Shown: piece after piece, positions 45,478 through 56,627 of the stretch
How positions within the stretch are numbered: position 1 is the first letter of the stretch
How the letters are laid out: each line of letters opens with the position of its first letter
Assembly: GCF_024713945.1 (NCBI RefSeq)
Contig: NC_134685.1
Coordinates: forward strand, 124,001-188,000
Reading direction: 5' to 3'
From: Dermatophagoides farinae
Lineage: Eukaryota; Arthropoda; Arachnida; Sarcoptiformes; Pyroglyphidae
DNA length: 64,000 nucleotides
Made by a program: the position numbers and the translations under genes
The notes under the pieces: generated by a model
Seen by the model: the letters and a program-made list of their open reading frames with translations, nothing else
What the model was told of the DNA's origin: nothing
The model's database searches: none

Positions 45478-46995
45478 ATAAAATTCTAAATTAGATCTAA
45501 AATTTTTTAAATTTCTTGATTACTTTCAAATGTTTCGCGGTTTCGTTCTTATGATAATGATGAAATGGGTGATGAAGGTGTGGTCATAGTTTCACAAAAT
45601 CAGGGGTTCTTAAACTTTTTTTTGTTAAAATTACCCACTACTTTTGAGGTCACGACCTGCAGTTTAAGAAGCTCTGTTTTAAATGACATACACACATACA
45701 TATAACCAATTGGTCACAATAAACTAACGTAAAATATCAATTTAGCATTTTTTCAACAATCAAGTAATTTTGAAAATTTATTGATTGTAAACTACTACCA
45801 GACAACGTAGACAATTTGTTCGAGCATTGTGACCACACAGACACACTCGATTTTTTTATGTTATCATCATTGTGAAACGTCGTTTTTGAATAGACATTGT
45901 CATACAATGAGTTTTTTACGTCGTTTTTTTTAAAACAAGACAGGTACCGTCCTCCTCCTCATTATCATTATTTAAATCAACGTCAAAAGCCACAACAAGC
46001 ACAACTTATATGTATAACCCTCTAGCACACACATAGAGAGACATAGTAGTAGAAGAGGGTGAGGAGAATGTAGAGAAAGAAAGAAGAAAAAATCATTTAG
46101 TATTGCAAGCGAAAAGGCAACAAAAAAAATCTCAAGAAAAAAAGTTTGCTTTGTTTCTGTGCTAGCCAGTGTGAGTTTTTTTTTCTGTAATCTGTGTATA
46201 CACAGTGGAATCATCATTTTAGTTGGTTGCTTGGTGTGTATTGTGTGTCTGTGTGTTTATTATATTGGTATGTATTTGATTCATTTTCAGTTTTTTCTTG
46301 TTTCATTTCAATGAATTTTCGAAAACAAAAAAATTCAAATTTCTGTTACATTTTTTTTATTAATTTGCTAAGAAATTATTTTTGTCACATCAGTTAATCA
46401 TCTCAGGGTAAGATTTTTCTTTCGATGAGTTCTTTGGCTGCTTTTTCTGTCTTGTTAGTACCAACACACGGTGTGTGTTTGCCGCGTAGGAAGAGAACAA
46501 AGAACCAGTAAGAATACAAAACACGCACACTAAATAGATATTTAAACACTTTTTTGTTTTTCTCACTTTTTTTTCATTTTGAAAACATTGATCAAATTTC
46601 CCAAGATTCAAATTTCAGCCACGAAAAAAAATTCTTCATTTCAGGTCATAGGTCAACCACACACACACAAACACGTGTTTTTTTGTTTGTTTTTCTTTCT
46701 AATTTTTTGATTTTTTTCTTTTTTTTAGATTTTACCTTTAATTTGTAAATATATTTGGGCTGTAAATATATTCATCATCAAAACAAAAAACAATCCACCA
46801 AAAAAGAACGTCTTTGACAAATTGTCAAAAATCGAAATCGAAAAACTGTTTATCCTTTGTGTTTGTGTGTCCGTGTCCGTGTGTCTGTTACTCATTTGAC
46901 CATATTTTTTTCGTGTGAAATTTGTATCTCTCTGTGTGTTTGTGTGTGCTCATTGGATTTTTCTTTTTAAATCACATCTTCAAAAAAAACAACGA
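45478..46995. promoter_or_regulatory. spacer upstream of Lingerer with a transposon remnant and likely 5' leader
   Basis: Contains the hAT-like remnant at 45601-45676, then T- and CA-rich sequence. A donor-like 'CTCAGGGTAAGAT' near 46403 may end a non-coding first exon of Lingerer. No coding frame supported. Confidence 0.5.
45601..45676. mobile_element. 76-bp hAT-type MITE remnant
   Basis: Begins CAGGGGTTCTTAAACT and ends AGTTTAAGAAGCTCTG; the reverse complement of the end, CAGAGCTTCTTAAACT, matches the start at 14 of 16 bases. The inside holds GGTCACGACC, like the GGTCGCGACC core of many hAT non-autonomous elements. The 8-bp flanks (CACAAAAT and TTTTAAAT) agree at only four positions, so the target-site duplication is decayed or absent. 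No transposase. It lies 123 bp after the CP110 stop. Confidence 0.7.
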
Positions 46996-49900
46996 ATGAT
47001 GACCACATTAGTGTCAAATTCGTCCCAATCTGGTGGTTTATCAACAACAACAACCACTGGTGGACGTGGTAGTACAAACAACAAATCAAACAATACAATG
47101 AATAATAAAAAGATACATCATCATTCAAACAAATCATCACAGCCGTCTCAAACATCATCATTATCGTCAAATAATATGGTATCGAATATGGATTCATCAT
47201 CATCGTCATCGTCGAACAACATGACCATTAATAATAATAACAATAGTAATCATGTGGCTGATGAATTTCGTAGTACTAAAAATGATAAATTCCAGGTATG
47301 TTTCTCTTTTTCTTTGTGTGTTTATTAGATAATCTGTTTTTATTTTTATTTTTTTTTTTGTTGCCAACATTTTCCTATAGCCTACTGCAGAACAAATGCG
47401 TATTGCTAGCCTGATGAGCGATAAAAAAGATGATGATCTGAAGCCAAAAATTGAAAAGATTGTTGAATTGACCGGTGCATCCCGAGAGGATGCTGCCGTT
47501 GCACTATATGACTGTGACAATGATATGCCAAAAGCAATCGAAATGATTCTTGATGGTGAATCTTTAGATTCAGAATGGCAATCGACCGGTAGAAAAAAAC
47601 GCGGTAAATCAACCGCAACATCATTATCGGGTCCGAGTCAATCAACGGCAGCTGACGTATCGTCAGCAGTCGCATCCACGACACTTACTAATGGTCAACA
47701 GAATAATCGAATGGAAAAATCAAATCGATCCAATAAATCGAATGCCGATGGTAGTGGTCGCCAAAGTTTAAAAGGTCCTGGAGGTCGCGGTGGATCGATG
47801 GCTGGTAGAAACAATAGTAACCGGAAAAAAGACTATCGTGGTTCACAATCGACGAACAACCATCCTAATCAACAATCAAACGATAAGGATGGTGCTGATG
47901 ACGGTGGTGATGTTTTCAATACGGCCGCTGTTGCCGATCGTAAAAGTAATGGCGAACGTTCCATTGGTGAAAGAGGAAGACGTGGTGGTGGACGAGGCGG
48001 TAGCCGTGGTTTATCTCGGGGTCGTGGTGGTATGGCCCGTGGATCTCGTACATTCATGAATCGTGGAATGCAAAATAACCAGAATAGCGGAGGTAGTGGT
48101 GGTCATCATCATGGTAGTGGTAGTGGTGGTGGTGGTGGTCAAAATGGTCCAAATCAAATTTCCGATGGATTTCCTAATTCGATTGACACGTGGTCAAATA
48201 ATGCCGTTGAATCGACATCAACAACCGGATCAAACGTAACGGGATCAGTGACTGGAAAACCAACGACAGATGACCTTCAAACAATGACCGTAGGTAATTG
48301 GTCAGATGTTGCGGCCAATGAAGATTGGACTGAAGAAGATTGGACTCAACCAATGGCAACAAAAGTGTTCACACCAAGTACCAAGGTTATATCGGAAAAA
48401 GATGAAACAAACACGATTAATAAATCAACAATGAATGAACAACAGCTACAACGTGGTGGTATGGTATATAATAACGCAAGTGGTGGAATGGTGGTCGGTA
48501 AATCACAATCCAATGATCAGCAACAGCCGCCAACGATGAGTTCGATTATTGCATCGACGAATAATATGCAAAAACAACAACCAAGACAGCAGCAACCACA
48601 ATCGCAACACCAAACATCGGCTGGACAAGCATTCATACAGCATGTATCACAGAATTCCAATCTAAATCAGTATACATATTCAAGTCAATTCTCGAAACAA
48701 GCAACCGAAAGTATTAAATCATTAGTTGGTATGCCATCTGCTGCTGTTGGCACTACTTCTTCTGCCGCTGATAATGCTGCTGCAGTTGCACAATCAAATG
48801 CCGCAGCAGCAGCAAGAACATTAGCGGCAGCGACGGCAAAAGTTCCGGCTAATGTTCAAATGTCAAAAATGGTACAAGATACGGCTGTTGAAATGCCATC
48901 AAATGATCCGATCGCAAATCTATCGGTCCATTTTGGTTCACTTGAATTTGGTTCCAGCACTGGTTTTCCACTTGGTGCAACGGATGGGTCGATGTTTGAT
49001 ACGACTACGGGTGGTAAAAAAACTATTGATACAACAAAACAATCCATGTCATCATTATTACCGACGGCAGCAACGGATCCAAATGGATCAGCATCGAATT
49101 ATCGTTCATCCAATTCCAATCAATCAGCTAATAAAATGAGTGGAGCCACTGGTACGGCGGGTCAAACATTACAAACATCACAAGTGTTACCACATCATCA
49201 ACAACATCATCATCATTCCTTGAATGATTCGATTCTTAATGTCGCTGCTGGTGGTGCTAGTAGTGTTCAACAAGATCATCGTACATCGATGATTGTGGAT
49301 AACAAATCATCGGCAACGGCATCATTGAATGCCAATAATAATAATACAGTTGGTGGTGGTGGTGGTTATAATCAGAAAAATGTTTTGGAACGAAAGTCAA
49401 ACGATTATATGTCACAAATGTCAACGTATAAATCGAGCAATTATAATCCAAACGTTGGTGGTAATACAATAGATCAAACGAATCCGTATTCATCATCGAC
49501 AAGTGTTGGTGGTTATCATCAACAGCAATCCTCAATGGCACATCAATATGGTGGTAGTGTTGGTGTTGGTGGTTATAATCATCATCAAGTTGGATTCGGT
49601 GCTAATCATCATTCAGGTGGTAGTCATATGGCCAGTCAACAACAACAAACAGCATTGATGGCAAATGCCGGTGGTTATGTTCCATATGGTAATCAATCAT
49701 CATCGGCCACTACTACCGGAGTAGTACAACAACAACAACAAAACCAAAAAGTGCTTCGTGATATGGATAATGTAAGCGGCGTCGGCGGTGGTGTTAATAA
49801 TACCGTACAGCCTGTAATAAGTTCAACGAATAAATATGATTCAAATGCAGCAGTGGGATCATCATCATTAGGTCTTATGTCCAGTTCAACATCGACAACG

Positions 49901-51541
49901 AATGCAATCAAAAATACCTTGTCATCAAGTAAGTTTAAATTGAAAATCAAGTTTTTTCTGACTTTTTTTCATCTTAAAAATCTTGTTCATTTATTCAAGG
50001 TAAAGGAATCCATAATGTGCCTCCAGGTGTGACAAATTCGGCGGCTGCCGTACAGCAGCAACAACAACAGCCACAGGTGTTGAGCGCACCATTTATTGCA
50101 ATGAGTAATCCAGCGATGACAATACCAACACATTATTATCCGTATGATTTACAATTTCCGGCTACTGCAGCACGTGATCATACCACTTATTCACCGTATG
50201 CAACCGCTACAGGTATAGTATGATTTTTTTTGTTTTTGTTCATTCCAGAAATTTATTAACTTTTTTCTTCATTTTTCTCATAGATGTCAAATATAATCGT
50301 AATTCGGAATCAGATATGATGCCTGTATCATCACAAGCAGCAAGTGCAACAGCAGCAGCGGCTACACAAGCGCACAATCCATACTTTCCGGGTTATGGTC
50401 TATATTTTAGTTATGCTCAAGGACCAATGTATCCACCATCACATCCGGCGGCATTATATCCGGTACAACAGGCGCAAAATCCTGCCGTAGCAGCTGCGGC
50501 TGCCGCAGCTGCTGCCGCTAATTCGCCATTCGCCACTAAAGCTAATACGACTGCCGCCGCTGCTAATTATGGATCTCATTCATATAATTCGGCTGGATAT
50601 GATTCGATGGGTAATGCCGGTGGTGTTCCAACACAAGCTGATTATGCCACAACATCGAATAAACCGTATCAACAACAGCAACAACATAAACAAATGACAA
50701 CTGTTGGCGGCAATGCTGGACAAAGTGTTGGTGGTGGTGGTGGCGGAGGAAATGATCTATCATCGACGGCTACAAATATGTACAGTAAAGCACATCCACA
50801 AATGAACAAAGTATGGCCTTCATCCAATCGTCGCGGTCGTTTTTTCTAGATTCCATTAATTTAGTAGAGATATGATAAACACATAGAGATTGATTGATAA
50901 ATCATCTCTGTCCACCCGCGCACCCATTCACATTTACAAATATTGCCTTTTGGAATTATTGAATTATTGAAAAAAAAAACAATTACATAATAGTAATGAA
51001 TGGCACCCACATACACACACCACACACACATGCAAATGAAAAAACAAACAACATACACACACGCATCCATATTAAAATTTTATTGATAATAAACTTGTCA
51101 CTGAGATTAATTATTATTGATTGATGATTATATTGATTGATTTTCTTTCTTTTTTTCTTTTTTCTTTCTTTTTTTGTTTGAAACAAAAACAAACAAAAAA
51201 AAATCTAGAGCTATGAAAAACAAGGATTCCAACAGCAAACGGCAGCAGCAGCCACACATCAGCAGATGAATAGTTTACATCAATCATCCTATGCAAACAA
51301 TGCTTATGCTATGTTACCTCAACATCATCATCAACAACAACCACAACAACAACAACATCAAACAATGCATCATTCATTTGCTACCGTCGACCCAATTACT
51401 CAACAAGCTGCCGGAAATGTTGTTGGTGGTAATCAACGTTCATTATCACAACAGCAGCAGCAACAACAACAACAACAACAAGCTCATAAACAAATGAATT
51501 CAAATCCTGTTGCCACTTATAGTAAATTTAATTGGAATTAA
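46996..51541 (+). CDS. lig: Lingerer / UBAP2-like UBA and RGG protein
   Basis: Five exons (46996-47295, 47381-49928, 50000-50212, 50284-50810, 51209-51541) give 1306 residues. Lingerer/UBAP2L proteins bind RNA and stress-granule partners in the cytoplasm and restrain growth in flies. A UBA domain at about residues 110-155 includes 'IEKIVELTGASREDAAVAL' and 'KAIEMILDG'. An RGG region follows ('GERGRRGGGRGGSRG'), then 'WTEEDWTQP', the 'VHFGSLEFG' motif of the family, and long Gln/Ser/Gly/Ala-rich tracts. Exon 3 reads 'KGIHNVPPGVTNS' (human 'LPNLPPGVPP') and exon 4 'GYGLYFSYAQGP'. The exon 4-5 join gives 'MYSKAHPQMNKSYEKQGFQ', family-like. If the donor at 50811 is skipped, the frame ends at 50849 with a 13-residue basic tail. 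The start is the first ATG; the frame is open upstream from a GTG. AATAAA at 52026-52031. Confidence 0.93.
50811..51208 (+). other. 398-bp final intron of Lingerer, possible alternative terminal exon
   Basis: Much longer than most introns here. The first 39 bases are open to a TAG at 50847-50849 ('VWPSSNRRGRFF'), so retention or a missed donor gives a shorter protein. The rest holds CA repeats and a T-rich tract before the TCTAG acceptor. Confidence 0.55.
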
Positions 51542-52140
51542 ATTTGAAATCAGTGGTATTCAATTGATTCGAATTCCCCTTCTCAAAAAAAACACCATAG
51601 ATAATTCAACACAACCACACGCATGATTTATAATTCTTATTCCTAGCATTTTTGTTTCTTCACTTTACCGTAATTTGTGCATCTTTCCTAACACACACAC
51701 ACACAAAAAAAAACCAATGATGATCTGTTAATGTAACACGTGTGTGTGTGATGGCACGTGTAAAATGTAAATTTTTTTTTTAAATTTCTAATTTGAATTC
51801 TGAATGAAATGATGATGTTGTTTCACACATTACATGTGCCCCATTATAAGACACATACACACACGCCCATATTATCTATATTCCTTTTCGTCGTCGTCGT
51901 CGTGGTCTTATTATTATTCACGCCCATATAAATGATGAATTTGAATAATTATGACATGATTGGTTCATTCATTTTTCTTTTCAGTTTCTTTATTTCTGTC
52001 CTCGAAACTTTGAATTTGAATTCCAAATAAAATTTCTTTCATTTTTTTATTCTGAACTATCTAATGATGATGATTGAGAGATTGATATTATATTGATTTT
52101 GATACATGGTGGTTATTTTATAAGTAAGATCTATATTTAT
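51542..52140. other. convergent 3' region of Lingerer and NDUFS7
   Basis: 599 bp with CA/GT runs near 51692 and 51740. The Lingerer AATAAA (52026-52031) and the NDUFS7 minus-strand AATAAA (52051-52046) are 15 bp apart, so the two 3' UTRs abut or overlap. Confidence 0.6.
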
Positions 52141-52888
52141 TTATTTACGATACCACATTTGTGCTAAACTTTGACGTTTAATTTTTTTCTGTAATTGTAA
52201 AATTCCATAAAATAACGCTTCAGCTGTTGGTGGACAACCAGGTACATAGATATCAACTGGTATGATACGATCACATCCACGTACCACTGCATATGAATAA
52301 TGATAATAACCGCCACCATTAGCACAGCTGCCCATCGATATTACCCATTTTGGTTCAAGCATCTGATCATAAATACGACGGATCGCTGGTGCCATTTTAT
52401 TCGTTAACGTACCGGCCACAAGAATAACATCAGCTTGTCGTGGTGATGCACGAAACACAACACCAAAACGATCCATATCATAACGTGGAGCAGCAATGTG
52501 CATCATTTCAACGGCACAACAAGCTAGTCCAAAAGTTAATGGCCATAGAGAATTTTTACGGCCCCAATTGAGTATGTCATCGGCTCGTGCCAATACATAT
52601 TCGGCTGTGTTCGATGTGTTCACAAATGGTGAATAACGTTTCCTTTCTACGACAGCTGATTGTTGTTTTTCAATTGCATCCTGTTTATTAGCATTGATTC
52701 TTGATTCATGTATATCATTCTTCCGTAATTGTAGCAAACATTGTGATCGTGATGCGGATAATGTTTTCAATGTTGCATACACACACCGATAGCTTTTACT
52801 GCCTATCGTTGATGCTTCAATAATAAACGATCAATCGATCAATTGATCCAAGAAAAAAATTCGATTAACACTTACCGATAATGAACAT
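52141..52888 (-). CDS. NDUFS7: NDUFS7 (PSST, ND-20) subunit of mitochondrial complex I
   Basis: Two exons on the minus strand: a 13-base first coding exon (52888-52876) and 52814-52141, giving 228 residues. NDUFS7 carries the N2 4Fe-4S cluster that passes electrons to ubiquinone in the inner membrane. The N-terminal 65 residues are basic and Ser-rich, as expected for a mitochondrial presequence. The conserved body holds '[12 protein letters not shown]' (the vicinal Cys pair), '[16 protein letters not shown]' and '[11 protein letters not shown]', supplying the cluster ligands, and 'RYDMDRFG' and 'SPRQADV'. The single long frame has no ATG before the conserved region, so an upstream exon is needed; the one given uses a GTAAGT donor and restores frame. 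Confidence 0.93.
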
Positions 52889-53220
52889 GATTCATAAATA
52901 ATTTTTTACGGTGAATTCGGAAGAAAATAAACAACGTTCGATCGAATCCGAACAAAAACAAAAAATCGAAAACAAGGGCAACTGTGTGTGACAACTATTT
53001 TAACACTGTTTGTCTATTCAGTGTCAACACACACTGGAGGGAGATTTAAATCTTTTTTTACATTCGAATTTTAATTTTTAATAAAAGTTTCTTTTTAAAA
53101 AAATTTATCAAATGGCACTTAATTATTGTTTTTGTCGTGTTTGAAAATAAAAAAAAAATATGAAAAAAATATAATTGCATCTAAACACACAAACAAACAC
53201 ACACACACACAATTTGTTGT
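52889..53220. other. NDUFS7 promoter / ZIP 3' spacer
   Basis: 332 bp between two minus-strand genes, A/T-homopolymer rich with one CA run near 53190-53211. Nothing coding. Confidence 0.6.
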
Positions 53221-55165
53221 CTATGATTCGGTGAATGGAATATCTGAATTTTTGGGCGGAACCAATCCTTCAAAATTGATACGATCACTATATTTTGCCA
53301 ATACGAACATGATGCTTACACCGATTATGATGCCTAGATTTTGTAATAAAAGCATTCTAAGGGTATGTGTAAGGCCACGTTTACCAGCTTGTTCCAATTT
53401 ATTCGATAATTCGCCCATCATATCGACTAGTGAAATGTAAAGAAACATACCAGCAGCTAATGCAAATACATATGGTGTTGCATCGGATAGATCACCAATG
53501 AATATACCAAATACAAAACCCAAATAACATGTACATGCGGAAAGAAAATTATAACCAAGTGCTTTACGCATCGACATTCCTGAACCGAGTAATATGGCAA
53601 AATCACCCAATTCATGTGGGAATTCTTCACATATGACAGCAACCGATATGCTTATCCCTTCAAGAATGCTTTGTGAAAATACAGCACCCATCGTAACACC
53701 ATCGATAAAATTATGTAGACCATCACCAAATATTATCATCCATGCGATTGTTGCAATTTCTTTCGTTTCACCACCAACATTGTGTGAATGTGAATGATGA
53801 GAATGTTGATGATGATTACCATCATGTTTTAATGATAATTTATTTGAATTGCTAAGGTCATGGCCATCACCACCGATATCCACATCATCCATACTATAGT
53901 TGCCATCATGAATATGATTATTGCTTCCATGATAATGATGATTACAATTGATGGTTACCATTGCTTTATGATGATGATGAGGATGATGATTTTGTTCACC
54001 ATCATCGTGAACTTGCCTGTGAAACAATCGTCAATTTTTTTTTGCTAAAGATTCAAAGAAATTTACCTTAATTTTTGTGGATCATTCTCAAGACTTGTTG
54101 TGGAAGGCAGAGAAAAATCTTTTGATTTTTTACGACGACGAAATTCTGAAACAATTTTCATTAGACGTTCAGACCAGAAAAACATGTAAATACCGCCGAA
54201 AATGATTAAAGCACGCCATAGATATTCATGATTACCCGGTATCATGAGATTGAATGCTTGTGGTATCAAATGGAATAATGCCGATCCAACCAGACTGCCG
54301 ACAGCTAATCCTTCCAATATCGTAATCATTATTTGATATGAATATTCGCTCAAAAACGGGAGAATTCCAACACCAGCAATTGAACAGAAACTAACAATAG
54401 TAACAAATAATAACCCGAATCCCCATACGGAACCTAATGATGGTTTATTCTTCGCTTTGAATTGATTTTCCTGTTGATCAACACATTCTTTTTCATGCAT
54501 CTGAAATAACATCAGAGGACAAAGACGAGCAATCGATTGACTTAATGTTGGTGTTCGTACAGAATTCAAACCAACTAAATCGACAAGATTTTTAGCATTC
54601 TTACAGCTACTTGCAGCTTCACATATTAGTTTTGTTTTCGAATTTTCTTGACTACCAGGCCACCAACGTTTTGTTGCCATTAAATTTTTCAATGTTGATG
54701 GTGAGCACATTTTCGTTTTCAAATCGACATTCGATGATGATGATTGTCCAAAACCTTGATTCGGTATTAATTGATTGATTTTTATTTTTTCAATAAATTC
54801 TCGTAATTTTGATTCGCTCAATGCGTCCTCATCATTTTGATCATCACCTAATTTCAATTTTTGAGAAAATATTAATAATCAGAAAAATGAATAAAAATCC
54901 TGAGAAACTTACCGCGATTATTATGATGTTGATGATGATCGGAAATTGTATTGAAATATCCATATCTCCATAAAAGGAAATAGGTCAACATTTCAACATC
55001 ATCGATCGATGATAGTGTATAACTTGATTGCGGCTGCGGCTGTGGCTGAAGACTGCCATTCATCACAGTGTTCGTGGATTGACCAAAAACCATTGATGAA
55101 TGATTATTGGTAAAAATGATCATTATTAGGAACGAAAACAACGTCCATGTCGAAATGGTGGCCAT
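53221..55165 (-). CDS. ZIP-family metal transporter of the ZIP8/ZIP14 type
   Basis: Three exons on the minus strand (55165-54913, 54847-54067, 54016-53221) give 609 residues. ZIP proteins import zinc and related divalent metals into the cytosol. Residues about 1-25 form a signal peptide, followed by a luminal/extracellular domain with a Cys pair and 'LCPLMLFQM' just before TM1, matching the CPALLY position of the LIV-1 subfamily. TM1-3 start at about 'GFGLLFVTIVSFCSIAGVG'. A long His-rich cytosolic loop follows TM3 (many HH and HSH runs). TM4 has 'DGLHNFIDG' and TM5 'EEFPHELGDFAILL', where the LIV-1 His is Glu as in ZIP8 and ZIP14, which carry Zn, Mn, Fe and Cd. 'SACTCYLGFVFGI' and 'FALAAGMFLYISLVDMM' complete TM6-7. 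True start is ATG 55165; the longer open frame begins with TTG. Confidence 0.93.
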
Positions 55166-56627
55166 TATAATTCCGATTTTCAATGCCAATCACAACAAAT
55201 GAACGGAAGAAAAAAAAAATGAATAGTGGAATTTGGTGCAAAGCGGGGACGGAAAAAACCAGCCACTAAAATTGGGAAATAAATTATCGATGCAAAACAG
55301 ATGATGATGATGATGATGAAAGCATAATGCAATAATTATGGCCTAGGATAATCGATTGATTGATTGATGAACCAGCGTTCAGAAGAAGAAGGGTGGTGTA
55401 TGTTAGATTTGATTTGAAAGTCAAATGACCGATTGATCTTTAATCGAACATAGTTCCTATTCCTATTCGATTTGTTTTGGTTTTTTTGGTATGTGAAAGT
55501 TTTTTTTTCGTCACCAAAAAAATAGGATGACGTCGTGACTAACAACACAATGAATGATTGACAAACTGTCGATTATTTAAGATTCAGAAATTTGTGTGAA
55601 ATTCAACAGGAAAAATCAAAAAACGAAATCGAATCGTATCAAAATTGATTGATGGTGGTGGGTAATTTTGGTGGTGGTTCATTTTCATCAGTATTGATAT
55701 CGTAGTATTAGTGGTAGTTGATGGTGTGTGGTGACAATCTTATCACCATCGTCTTTGTCTTCGTGTTCATTGGTGGACGAATTGATTGATTTTGATATGA
55801 TGATTATAGAAGCAAAAAAAAAAAAATACAAGGATCGTATATGCAAATAGATGAATTGTTGCTTTTAATAATTATCTTGCGACAATTTTTTTTTTCGGTG
55901 ATTATGAATCAAATCATTCAATGGTCGATGATAAAGATGGGAAATCTGTGATGATCAAATTACACACAAACATGCACAGATTGATTATGATTCATATCGA
56001 ATTACATTCAATCAGTGATCAAAATTTTTTTTTGTTGTTCTTGTCAGATCTTGGCAGTTCATGGCTTTTATTTGGCAATTTTTTTCAATTCGGACAACAG
56101 ACTAACAAACAAAAATTAACGGTAATCAAATTATCATTGAATTGATCAACTTACATAATCCTAAAATGACAGATTTATCAGAAATGCATAGGATAATGAC
56201 CATAGGGTTATGTTATTTTATCCATTCATTCGCAATGACCAAAGAAAAAACAGAAATCGATGGCAAGAACCGAACCAATATATGATTCTGTTGTGTTTGT
56301 CTGGTTTTCTCTGTTTACGAAACAAACCGGTAATTCCAATTCAAACTGTTAACGATAGATGGTATTAGGATCGCTGATGTTTAGGACACACATTTAGTCC
56401 AAATGAAACACACTGAAAATTAATTTTTATTGACTGACTGACTGATGAAATTCGTTTTTCATATTAATTTTTCATGGTTGCTAATTCATTTCGGAAATTT
56501 CAACAGTCATAATTGCTCCTATGAATGATTGAGTGCTTGTGAATTTTGTATTTTGTTTGTTTTTACCACGTTTTTCTTGCATGTTTAAATATTGATTTGA
56601 TTTTTGGGTTTGAAGAAGAATTTCTGC
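55166..56627. promoter_or_regulatory. divergent ZIP/OPA1 spacer
   Basis: 1.46 kb between two divergent genes. Short AT, GAT and poly-A runs; no supported coding sequence. Confidence 0.6.
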
